The translations under genes were made by a program, and so were the position numbers. Shown here piece after piece: positions 32,354-40,526 of a stretch of DNA of 51,350 nt; position 1 is the first letter of the stretch, and every line of letters begins with the position of its first letter. Where the stretch lies: contig CAJUCA010000019.1 of the NCBI GenBank assembly GCA_910585265.1, positions 1 through 51,350 of the forward strand. The letters run 5' to 3'. The DNA is from an uncultured Oscillospiraceae bacterium. Its GTDB lineage: Bacteria > Bacillota > Clostridia > Oscillospirales > Oscillospiraceae. The notes beneath the pieces were generated by a model that did not search any database, was not told the DNA's origin, and saw only the letters and a program-made list of their open reading frames with translations.

Positions 32354-33565
32354 ATGGCAAAACGAAGTCGTATTCCACAGTATGGGACAGTAGAAATCAA
32401 TGGCCTTCAATACTACAAAACCTATGTACTGGACAGCGAGGGCAAACGGATCGCTGTTTATGGAAAAACACGACAGGAATTGTATGATAAGGAGTTAGAA
32501 GTCCAAGAACTGCTTTCAAACAATGCCTATATACGAAAAACTCCAACCGTAGCCGAGTATTGTGAAAAATGGCTGCTGATGCAGTCCGTCCATGTTCGTT
32601 CAACGACCCTAAGTGATTACACGTCAAAAGTTAAAAGGCATATCATTTCGGAAATCGGCCATCTACATATGGCTGATGTCACCCCGGATGATATTCAAAT
32701 GGCTCTGATACCTGTTTCCAAAAAGTCTGAATCGGTTTATAAGTCAGTAGTCATCCTATATAAGTCCATCTTCCGCTCAGCAAAAGCAAGCAAGGTTGTC
32801 TTTGATGATCCGACAACCTATCTCAAAGCCAGCGGTGGGGGTGTCCCACAAAAGGATAGGGTTGCGCTTACCGATGAACAGGCCAACCGCCTTATTGAAG
32901 CTGTTAAGGGATTACCCCCTTATGTTTTCATCATGCTTGGGCTTTATGCCGGTCTAAGGCGAGAAGAAATCCTTGGGTTAGAATGGGACTCTGTGTTTCT
33001 TGATGCAGACGCTCCATATCTGACGGTACAGAGAGCTTGGCACACGGAAAATAATAGACCCGTCATCCTAACGGAGTTAAAAACTGATGCCGCTCACAGA
33101 AATATACCTTTGCCGGATTGCTTGTGTGACTGTCTGAAAGAAGCCAAGGCTATTTCCAATTCCCCTTATGTAGTCGCAAACAGAGATGGGGGGCCTCTAT
33201 CCTACACGCAGTTTAAGCGACTTTGGCAGTATGTTGTGACCAGGACAGCCAAAGAGCGCACCTATTACAGATATGTGGACGGGAAAAAGATAGCGCATAC
33301 CATCAAGCCTGTACTTGGGGAAAAGGCAGCTTATAACGGCAAAGTTGTGTACTGCTTGGACTTTGATGTAACACCGCATCAACTTCGCCACACCTATATC
33401 ACAAACCTAATTCACGCTTCTGTCGATCCCAAAACAGTCCAGTATTTGGCTGGACACCAAAGCAGCAAAATCACAATGGACATTTACGCAAAGGTCAAAT
33501 ACAACAAGCCTGACGAGCTTGTAGGAGCATTAGGCGGGGCCTTTGCAGAATGGAACGCCCTCTAA
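32354..33565 (+). CDS. int: Tyrosine recombinase/integrase 1
   Basis: 403 residues of the Tn916-type: N-terminal arm-binding domain, a core-binding domain (about 65-160) and a catalytic domain with Arg202, Lys243, His342, Arg345 (HQLRHTY), His368 and Tyr378 (MDIYAKV), all present. GGAGG stands before the ATG. It should catalyse integration and excision of the ICE, aided by the Xis-like protein. A second integrase with the same catalytic positions follows. Confidence 0.95.
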   Translation: MAKRSRIPQYGTVEINGLQYYKTYVLDSEGKRIAVYGKTRQELYDKELEVQELLSNNAYIRKTPTVAEYCEKWLLMQSVHVRSTTLSDYTSKVKRHIISEIGHLHMADVTPDDIQMALIPVSKKSESVYKSVVILYKSIFRSAKASKVVFDDPTTYLKASGGGVPQKDRVALTDEQANRLIEAVKGLPPYVFIMLGLYAGLRREEILGLEWDSVFLDADAPYLTVQRAWHTENNRPVILTELKTDAAHRNIPLPDCLCDCLKEAKAISNSPYVVANRDGGPLSYTQFKRLWQYVVTRTAKERTYYRYVDGKKIAHTIKPVLGEKAAYNGKVVYCLDFDVTPHQLRHTYITNLIHASVDPKTVQYLAGHQSSKITMDIYAKVKYNKPDELVGALGGAFAEWNAL

Positions 33566-33588
33566 TCTATATACATTGTCAGGTATCT

Positions 33589-33622
33589 AAAACAGAGCAG
33601 GGAAAATCTCTGCTCTGTTTTT
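33589..33622 (+). terminator. Intrinsic terminator after integrase 1
   Basis: AAAACAGAGCAG pairs with CTGCTCTGTTTT around GGAAAATCT. It separates the two integrase genes into different transcription units. Confidence 0.85.
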
Positions 33623-33710
33623 ACATAAATCGCATCCTTGAGATATGGGGGCATTTTTGATAGAACGAACTCGTCAGAAATGATAATCCATCGAAAGCGA
33701 GGTACGACTT

Positions 33711-34919
33711 ATGGCAAAGAAAAAGGAAACCGTCAAAGCGTATTCAACTACCACAATCAAAGGAGTTGAGTATTTCCGCACCAGGATCACGGACGCAGAT
33801 GGTAAACGTGTTACTCTGTACGCACGAACCAGCGAAGAACTGTATCAAAAGGTTCAAGACGCTAAACGTACAATTACAGAGGTCAAGTACCACAAAGAAA
33901 ACCCGACCGTAGCCGAGTATTGTCAGAAATGGCTGTTGATGCAGTCAGCGAAAGTCAAACCGGCAACCATAAAGGATTATGAATCCAAGATGAGGAACTA
34001 TATCATAAAGCCCCTTGGAGAACTCTATATGTCTGATGTGACTTCCGATGATATTCGTCTTGCCCTCGTCCCTGTTTCAAAGAAATCTGCTTCCGTTTAC
34101 AGTGTGGTAAATATGCTTATCAAGTGCGTATTTTATTCTGCTGAACGTAGCCACATCATAGATGATAACCCCACAAAAGGAATTTCCGCTAAGGGCGGTA
34201 CTCCGGCAAAGGGTAAAGATGCCCTCACCGACACCCAAGTTAAACAGCTTTTGGAAACGGTTCGTGGCCTTCCCCCTCAAACCTTTGTTATGATCGGTCT
34301 GTTCGCTGGTCTAAGACGTGAAGAAATCTTGGCGCTCCAATGGGACTGCGTATTTCTTGATGTGCCAACTCCTTACATTTCTGTTCGGAGGGCGTGGAGA
34401 TCAGAACACAACAGACCCATCATTTCCAGAGAACTAAAGACGGACGCCGCAAAGAGAGATATTCCCATCCCGGAGTGCCTTGTGAACCGTTTAAGAGAAG
34501 TCAAAGCGGCCAGCATCTCGGACTTCGTAATTGCGGACAGCGAGGGAAACCCCCTGTCTTACTCCCAATTTAGAAGGCTCTGGCAGTATATCAATGTTAG
34601 GACAGCCATGAATAGGACATACTATAAGTATGTGAACGGTCAAAGCATCAAGTACACAGTGGAAGCATCACTGGGCGCAAAATCAAAGAACAACCACGAT
34701 ATTGCTTACACAATAGATACCCCAATAACTCCCCATCAGCTTAGACACACTTATATCACAAACCTGATTTATGCTTCTGTTGATCCTAAGACAGTTCAGT
34801 ATTTGGCAGGGCATGAAAATTCCAAAGTAACTATGGACATTTACGCCAAGGTGAAGTACAATAGACCCAGCGAATTGTCGCCGGTAGTCAATGAAGCCTT
34901 TGGGCAGCGGCCAGCATAA
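33711..34919 (+). CDS. Tyrosine recombinase/integrase 2
   Basis: 402 residues, closely related to integrase 1 in every domain (shared VAEYCxKWLLMQS, ASVDPKTVQYLAGH). Catalytic residues are at the same positions: Arg202, Lys243, His342, Arg345, His368, Tyr378. It therefore looks active. A GAGGTACG site lies before the ATG. It has its own upstream region after the terminator at 33589-33622, so it is probably expressed separately. Either it acts with integrase 1 or it belongs to a nested or formerly separate element. Confidence 0.93.
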   Translation: MAKKKETVKAYSTTTIKGVEYFRTRITDADGKRVTLYARTSEELYQKVQDAKRTITEVKYHKENPTVAEYCQKWLLMQSAKVKPATIKDYESKMRNYIIKPLGELYMSDVTSDDIRLALVPVSKKSASVYSVVNMLIKCVFYSAERSHIIDDNPTKGISAKGGTPAKGKDALTDTQVKQLLETVRGLPPQTFVMIGLFAGLRREEILALQWDCVFLDVPTPYISVRRAWRSEHNRPIISRELKTDAAKRDIPIPECLVNRLREVKAASISDFVIADSEGNPLSYSQFRRLWQYINVRTAMNRTYYKYVNGQSIKYTVEASLGAKSKNNHDIAYTIDTPITPHQLRHTYITNLIYASVDPKTVQYLAGHENSKVTMDIYAKVKYNRPSELSPVVNEAFGQRPA

Positions 34920-35102
34920 GCCCAATTTTCCAACGAACACTGGCCCTTGCTGATTGAGTTAAACAAGGGGCTAACTCAAACCAGGGAAGCCGAAAACGCA
35001 GTCATATCAAGGGTTTGAAGGGCCAAAGGCAAAAGAAGTACGGCCTCAAGGCGGCCCGCCGCGCGCCTCAGTTCAGCAAACGCTGATTTTATCTCCGTAC
35101 TC

Positions 35103-35134
35103 AAAAAATGCCGCCCAGCCGGGCGGCATTTTTT
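35103..35134. terminator. Bidirectional terminator near the ICE-chromosome border
   Basis: AAAAAATGCCGCCC pairs with GGGCGGCATTTTTT around AGCC: A-tract, 8-bp GC stem, T-tract, symmetric in both directions. It ends the minus-strand opp operon and would also stop transcription from the ICE. The rest of the gap 34920-35196 holds no supported gene. Confidence 0.9.
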
Positions 35135-35196
35135 CATGCTCCCGCCAGCCCCGCCAAAAACAGCCCCATGGCTGGATGCCATGGGGCCGTTTTTCC

Positions 35197-36465
35197 TCAA
35201 TTCACCGACACGGTGTACCGCACGCCGTCCTTCTCGTACAGGCCGGACAACGCCAGCCCTGGGTCCGTGCCGTGGATCACCCTGTTCTCACAGCGGATGG
35301 ACTCAATCCCGCCGCCCGACAGGGCCTCCAACGCCGGAACATCCAGCGTATCCGCCACATAGATGGGGGCCGCCCGCAGCGCGATCTCCCCGCAGCCCGC
35401 CGTCCTGGAATAGCAGGCCAGATCGTCCACCGCGTTCCTGCACCGCCCGTCCACCGGGGACAGGTAGGCGGTGCGCCGCTCCCCGTTCCGCAGCTCGTAG
35501 ATCCGCAGGCGGTCCGCCTCGCTGGCGGCGTAGCCGCGCAGGGAGACGATGCTTATGGGGCCTTGATACTCCATGACCCCCGCCTGATAGACGGTGCCGT
35601 CCACATAATCGTACACGTTCAGGGCGTAGCTCAGCCCCCGGCTGTCCAGGTTGCGGCTGAAGCCGTCGTAGCTGGAGATCGAGCCATTGGTATAGCCCTT
35701 TTCCGTCAGCAGCTCCGCCAGATAGTCCACCACAAAGGCGTTTTTCAGCCAGCCGAAGTCCAGGAACCGTTCGATCCCCTCCCGCCGGGCATAGGACAGG
35801 TACTCGTCCGACACCCTCAGGCACACCTGGTTATTCCCCAGAAGGCTCACGCTGACGGCCTCCGGGTCCCGGGCATAGGCGGCAGCTGCCCCGTACTCCT
35901 GCCGGACGGCCTCGCTGAGCCACGGGTCAAAATCCATCAGCTGGGAGTCGTCCTGGCAGTAGAACAGATCCTGATACCGGGCGTATACCGGGCCCAGGTA
36001 GATGGTCCGGTCCCCGCTGCGCTCCACCTGCTCGAAGGCGCGGTAGAGGGCGGCGTCCACCGTCAGCGTCTCGTTGGGGTGCAGGTTGATCTCCCGGAGA
36101 TTCACCACGCCCTCAAAGCTCTCCATGGTGTGGAACAGCTGGAACAGCTTCCGGCAGGCATCGGAGTATAACGCCGTCACCTCCCGGCCCTCCACGGAGG
36201 GGGACTGGCCCCCGCCGCCCACGTCATAGAGGAACACCAGCTCGTCGGCACAGGTGGGGCCCGCCGAGGAGTTGGCCGCAATGGTCTGCCATCCCTTCTG
36301 AGGCGCGAACAGGTTGACAAAGGTGTAAACCAACGCCGACACCCCGCACACCAGCAGAACCAACGCAAGGACAGCCCGCCGCCCGAAGTTTTCCCCGGAC
36401 AGCTGGATTTTCTCTACCGGCTTGGGATGGGGCAGATCCCGGCGGCCTCTTGCCTTGCGTCCCAA
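35197..36465 (-). CDS. Membrane-anchored ApbE-like protein (weak)
   Basis: 422 residues: basic N-terminus, one membrane helix (AVLALVLLVCGVSALVYTFV), then an extracytoplasmic domain. The segment FLDFGWLKNAFVVDYLAELL, then EKGYTNGSISSYDG, resembles the ApbE flavin-transferase motif region (a D-GG-AKG type stretch followed by a GGD-like one) but the key glycines and the lysine context differ, so catalysis is doubtful. It follows oppF by two bases and is likely the last gene of the transporter operon. Alternative: a family-specific helper with unknown role. Confidence 0.5.
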   Translation of the reverse strand: MGRKARGRRDLPHPKPVEKIQLSGENFGRRAVLALVLLVCGVSALVYTFVNLFAPQKGWQTIAANSSAGPTCADELVFLYDVGGGGQSPSVEGREVTALYSDACRKLFQLFHTMESFEGVVNLREINLHPNETLTVDAALYRAFEQVERSGDRTIYLGPVYARYQDLFYCQDDSQLMDFDPWLSEAVRQEYGAAAAYARDPEAVSVSLLGNNQVCLRVSDEYLSYARREGIERFLDFGWLKNAFVVDYLAELLTEKGYTNGSISSYDGFSRNLDSRGLSYALNVYDYVDGTVYQAGVMEYQGPISIVSLRGYAASEADRLRIYELRNGERRTAYLSPVDGRCRNAVDDLACYSRTAGCGEIALRAAPIYVADTLDVPALEALSGGGIESIRCENRVIHGTDPGLALSGLYEKDGVRYTVSVN

Positions 36466-36467
36466 GC

Positions 36468-37778
36468 CTAAACCACCGCCAGAATGATCAGCACAACCAG
36501 GAGCAGCAGAATCACGGCCAGGAAGATGAACCCGGCAATCGCGCCGCTCTTACACGCCTTATAATTTCGGATATAGTTATGCTTTCGGAACAATACGGCC
36601 CCAATCAGGCCCAGAATGGGGAGCAGGAAGGAGAAAATCTTATACCAGATACTGCCCGTGTCCCGGGCGGGGTGGGCCAGGATCTGCGCCTCGGCGGCGG
36701 CCTCCGCCGCCGCTTTCTCCCCGGTCTTTTTCTCCACCGGGGCGTCGGGGTCCTGGATGGTGATGGGCTTCACCGGAACGCCCGCGTCCCGGATCGCCTT
36801 GTACTGCTCGATCTCCTTCTTGTTCCCGTACACATAGTGGCCGTGGCCGATGCACACAAAGTCCGGCTTATCCTCCGAATAGTCGTGCATGGAGGGATCA
36901 TAGGTATACAGCACCTTGTTCTTCTCCAGCTGGGGGTCGGGGATGGGGATGGCGGAGATCAGCGAGTGGGTGTAGGGGTGCAGGGGGTAGTTGAACAGCT
37001 CCTCGGCCTCCGCCACCTCCACGATCCGCCCCTTGTAGATCACGCCGATCCGGTCGGAGATGAAGCGCACCACCGACAGGTCATGGGCGATGAACAGGTA
37101 GGTGAGCTGCTTTTCCTCCTGGAACTTCTTCATCAGGTTGAGCACCTGGGCGCGGATGGACACGTCCAGAGCCGAAATCGGCTCGTCCGCCACCACCAGC
37201 TCCGGCTCCATCACCATGGCCCGGGCGATGCCGATGCGCTGACGCTGGCCGCCGGAGAACTCATGGGGATACCGGGTGAGGTGCTCGGGGAGCAGGCCCA
37301 CCTCCTCAATCATGGTCTCCACCTTCTTCACCCGGTCTGCCTCGTTCTGGAACAGGTGGAAGTTGTAAAGGCCCTCGGAGATGATATAGTCCACGGTGGC
37401 GCGCTCGTTCAGCGACGCCGCCGGGTCCTGGAACACCATCTGGATGTTGCGGATCACTTCCCGGTCCAGGGCGTGGGGGATTTTTCCGGAGATCCGCACG
37501 CCCTTATAGAGGATTTCGCCCCTTGCCAGGGGATTCACCCGGATCACCGCCCGGCCCACGGTGGTCTTTCCCGAGCCGGACTCGCCCACCAGGGAGAAGG
37601 TCTCCCCCTTGTAGATATCGAAGGAGGCGTCCTGGACGGCGCGGACCGCATCGTCCCCCTTGCCAAAGGTGATGTCTACGTTTTTCAGGGACAGCAGGAT
37701 TTCCCTGCCGTTTTCGTCCAGCGGCCCGTGCTCCGGCAGTCTGGTGGCCCGGACCCCTTTTGCTTTTTCTTGCGTCAC
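36468..37778 (-). CDS. oppF: Peptide ABC transporter ATPase OppF-like, with membrane tail
   Basis: 436 residues. ATPase domain about 28-290: Walker A GESGSGKT (65-72), Q-loop MVFQDPAASLNERA, signature FSGGQRQRIGIARA, Walker B LVVADEPISALD, then the Opp-type C-terminal element. Unusually, after a linker it ends with hydrophobic helices (IFSFLLPILGLIGAVLF and AIAGFIFLAVILLLLVVLII), about 60 residues not found in typical OppF (about 320-330 residues). They would tether the ATPase to the membrane. It hydrolyses ATP for peptide import with OppD. Separated from oppD by 13 bases. Confidence 0.9.
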   Translation of the reverse strand: MTQEKAKGVRATRLPEHGPLDENGREILLSLKNVDITFGKGDDAVRAVQDASFDIYKGETFSLVGESGSGKTTVGRAVIRVNPLARGEILYKGVRISGKIPHALDREVIRNIQMVFQDPAASLNERATVDYIISEGLYNFHLFQNEADRVKKVETMIEEVGLLPEHLTRYPHEFSGGQRQRIGIARAMVMEPELVVADEPISALDVSIRAQVLNLMKKFQEEKQLTYLFIAHDLSVVRFISDRIGVIYKGRIVEVAEAEELFNYPLHPYTHSLISAIPIPDPQLEKNKVLYTYDPSMHDYSEDKPDFVCIGHGHYVYGNKKEIEQYKAIRDAGVPVKPITIQDPDAPVEKKTGEKAAAEAAAEAQILAHPARDTGSIWYKIFSFLLPILGLIGAVLFRKHNYIRNYKACKSGAIAGFIFLAVILLLLVVLIILAVV

Positions 37779-37791
37779 GATCCGACCCTCC

Positions 37792-39540
37792 CTAAATATT
37801 GAATGCTGCCATCAGCTTCTCGTGGATATCCTGGATGCCCTCGGGCTTCTCCAGCTTGGGTGCCCGGGGGTCCAGCAGCCAGGTCTTGGCGAAATGCGTC
37901 TCCGTGACCTGGAACATGGGCGGCTCCAGCAGGGTGTCGATTTCCAGGCAGTACGGGTTGCGGGGCGCGAAGGCGTCGCCCACGATCTGGTTGTACAGGG
38001 AGGGCGGGGTGCCGGTGATGGAGTACAGCTTTGTGTTCTTCTGGGCCAGCTGGGGCAGCGAGGACAGCAACGCCCAGGTGTAGGGGTGCCGTGGGTCATA
38101 GAACACCTCGTCCACCTTGCCCAGCTCAATGATCTGTCCGGCGTACAGCACCGCCACACGGTCGGCGATGTTGGCCACCACCCCCAGATCGTGGGTGATG
38201 AACACGATGGTGTAGTTGAACTCCCTTTGCAGGTCCTTGATCAGCTTGAGGATCTGGGCCTGGATGGTCACGTCCAGGGCGGTGGTAGGCTCGTCGCAGA
38301 TCAGGATCTTGGGCTGGCAGGACAGGGCGATGGCGATGACGATGCGCTGGCGCATACCGCCGGAATACTGGAAGGGATAGTCATCAAACCGGGCGGCGGC
38401 GTTGGGGATGCCCACCTTGTTCATCAGATCCAGCGCGCGGTTGCGGGCCTCCATCTCGGAGCAGTCCTGGTGCTTGAGGATCACGGAGGTGATCTGCTTC
38501 CCGATGGTGATGATGGGGTTCAGGGAGGTCATGGGGTCCTGGAACACGGTGGCAATCCGGCGGCCCCGGATCTTGCTCCAGTCCTTGGAGTACTTCACGT
38601 TGGCCAGGTTCAGAATACAGGTGCCGTGGAGCTGCTCCGGCGTCTCGTCCAGGTACTGCACCCGGAAGGTCACGTTGTCAAAGACGGCGTTGCGCTGGGC
38701 GTCGTCGGACAGGTCCACCCCCAGCTCCATGGCCTTTTTCAATGCCTTCAGCAGCTGGTTGGCATACTGGTGTCGCTTTTTCAGGCCGTACCGCCCCACG
38801 GACAGGTAGATCTCCTTGGCCAGAATCTCGTTGCGCTTCAACGCCTCCTGAGAAACCTCGCCCTTGATCTCCCCCTCGTACTGGGCCTGGAGGCGGGCGT
38901 GCTCATCCTCATAGCGTTTCATATACTCCGCATCCACCGATACGCTGTGCTTTTTCTCCTTCGCCAGCTGCTCGTTCCGCTTGTTCAGCTCCTTGATCTT
39001 TGCGTCGTACTCCTTGATGGACTTCGCCGCCGCCCTGATCTTGTCCTTCTCCTTGGCGGGATCATAGGTCTGCTTCAGGTTGTAAAGCTCGGTGCGCTGG
39101 TGCTGAAGCTCCTTCAGCTCCGCCTCCTGGGCCTCCTGCTCCGCGCTGCTCAGGCCGCTCTTTTCCTTCTTCTCGCTCTCCAGCTCCAGGATTTTGCGGT
39201 AGGTGGCGGCCCCCAGCTCCAGGCGGGAGTATTCGTCCAGCTTCCTCCTGGCCCGGTCCATGAGGGAGCGGGCCCCGGCGTCCAGCTTGACCACCGTGTC
39301 CGCCAGCTCGTCGTCGCTGAAGATGATGGAGCCGTTGTCGATATAGCCGTTGGAGTCCAGCATCCCGGCGAAGGTCTTGGTAAACACCGACTTACCCGAG
39401 CCGGACTCGCCCACGATGGCGATGGATTCGTTCTCGTAGATATCCAGGGAGATGCCGCGGATGGCGGTGAGGATTCTGCCCCGGACCCGGAACTTCACGT
39501 CTAGATCCTTGATGGACAGCAATACCTTTCTTTCTTCCAT
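37792..39540 (-). CDS. oppD: Peptide ABC transporter ATPase OppD-like, with large coiled-coil insert
   Basis: 582 residues. Walker A GESGSGKS (44-51), Q-loop FQDPMTSLNP (about 333-342), signature YSGGMRQRI (392-400), Walker B ILICDEPTTALD (412-423). A normal OppD is about 330-340 residues; here roughly residues 80-325 form an insert between Walker A and the Q-loop, mostly charged helix (LESEKKEKSGLSSAEQEAQE, KAAAKSIKEYDAKIKELNKR). It is in frame without stops. ATG 39540 has AAGGGGGCGG upstream. Works with OppF to power import. Confidence 0.88.
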   Translation of the reverse strand: MEERKVLLSIKDLDVKFRVRGRILTAIRGISLDIYENESIAIVGESGSGKSVFTKTFAGMLDSNGYIDNGSIIFSDDELADTVVKLDAGARSLMDRARRKLDEYSRLELGAATYRKILELESEKKEKSGLSSAEQEAQEAELKELQHQRTELYNLKQTYDPAKEKDKIRAAAKSIKEYDAKIKELNKRNEQLAKEKKHSVSVDAEYMKRYEDEHARLQAQYEGEIKGEVSQEALKRNEILAKEIYLSVGRYGLKKRHQYANQLLKALKKAMELGVDLSDDAQRNAVFDNVTFRVQYLDETPEQLHGTCILNLANVKYSKDWSKIRGRRIATVFQDPMTSLNPIITIGKQITSVILKHQDCSEMEARNRALDLMNKVGIPNAAARFDDYPFQYSGGMRQRIVIAIALSCQPKILICDEPTTALDVTIQAQILKLIKDLQREFNYTIVFITHDLGVVANIADRVAVLYAGQIIELGKVDEVFYDPRHPYTWALLSSLPQLAQKNTKLYSITGTPPSLYNQIVGDAFAPRNPYCLEIDTLLEPPMFQVTETHFAKTWLLDPRAPKLEKPEGIQDIHEKLMAAFNI

Positions 39541-39553
39541 AACAGCCGCCCCC

Positions 39554-40522
39554 TTACATATGCGTCCTGGGATCGGACGCGTCGCCCAGGTTCTGGCCCA
39601 CCACATACAGCACCACGGTGATGATGGCGGAAATGGCCACGGGGCTCCAGAACTCGAACTCCCAGCCGGACGTGACCATCGCGCTCTCCGCCTCGTAGAT
39701 CAGGCGGCCCAGCGTCATCTCGGAAATCCCCCGCCCAATGTAGGACAGGAACACCTCGTAGGAGATGTAGGAGGGGATCTCGGTGGCCAGCATGGTGACG
39801 ATGATGGAAGTCATGAAGGGCAGGATGTTCTTCATGGCAATTTTGAAGGTGGATGTGCCCAGGCATTTCGACGCCAGATTGTATTCCCGGTCCCGGATGA
39901 TAACAACCTGTATCCGGATGGCATAGGCGATATACAGCCAGCCCGTGAGGGTCATGGCAAGCACCAGGGTCCAGAAGGTGGGCTTGAACAGCATCATCAC
40001 CACGGAGATCAGCAGGATATAGGGCACGTTGCCGATCACGTTGTAGACCGCCATCATAATGCTGTCCACCGTCTTGGAGAAGCCCCAGACCGCCCCCAGG
40101 ATCACGCCGATGGTCATGTTGACCGCGCCGCAGATAAACGCCATGGAGATGGAGATCCGGGAGCCGTCCCAGATGGCGTCGAAGGTGGACTGGCCGGAGG
40201 CTCCGGTGCCCAGGATATACTTGATGTTCCAGCCGAAGTAGTCAAGGGCCGCCGAGGGGGACAGGTGCTTGGCGTCGGGATTGAGCAGCTCCCCGAACCG
40301 GTTATACTCCGTCAACGCGGGATAGATATAAGCGAAAGCGATCAGGAACACAAAGAGGCAGAGAATGACGATATTCGACTTCTTCCGGAAGAACACCCGG
40401 AGCACCGACTGCCAGTACGAGTACCGGGGCGCGGTGATCTTCTCCGACTCCAGATCGCTGTGCTCGTGGAAGGAGAACAGCTTCTCCTCCGTCATGCCCA
40501 AATTCTTCAAATCAAAGTCCAT
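39554..40522 (-). CDS. oppC: Peptide ABC transporter permease OppC-like
   Basis: 322 residues with an N-terminal helix (IVILCLFVFLIAFAYIYPAL), then the permease core with five more helices. EAA-loop features lie in YNLASKCLGTSTFKIAMKNILP. A soluble domain between helix 1 and 2 (about 70-115) is slightly long but within the family range. It ends 13 bases before oppD and starts close after oppB. Forms the channel with OppB. Confidence 0.92.
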   Translation of the reverse strand: MDFDLKNLGMTEEKLFSFHEHSDLESEKITAPRYSYWQSVLRVFFRKKSNIVILCLFVFLIAFAYIYPALTEYNRFGELLNPDAKHLSPSAALDYFGWNIKYILGTGASGQSTFDAIWDGSRISISMAFICGAVNMTIGVILGAVWGFSKTVDSIMMAVYNVIGNVPYILLISVVMMLFKPTFWTLVLAMTLTGWLYIAYAIRIQVVIIRDREYNLASKCLGTSTFKIAMKNILPFMTSIIVTMLATEIPSYISYEVFLSYIGRGISEMTLGRLIYEAESAMVTSGWEFEFWSPVAISAIITVVLYVVGQNLGDASDPRTHM

Positions 40523-40526
40523 ACTC

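Larger units (their letters stand above)
1..34950. mobile_element. Integrative and conjugative element, right-hand part
   Basis: A nearly complete Gram-positive type IV transfer set lies here: MobC-like protein, relaxase, PcfB, VirD4, Maff2, TrbL/VirB6, PrgI, VirB4 and CHAP hydrolase. It is followed by cargo, an ImmA/XRE control module, an excisionase-like gene and tyrosine integrases at the right end. Past about 35,100 the genes are ordinary high-GC chromosomal genes on the other strand. The left end lies outside the window and I could not define the attachment-site duplication, so the right boundary (about 34,920-35,100) is an estimate. Confidence 0.9.

Noticed and set aside
34920..35190. 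tRNA gene as the attachment site
   Set aside because: No cloverleaf or T-loop sequence is found near the right end.
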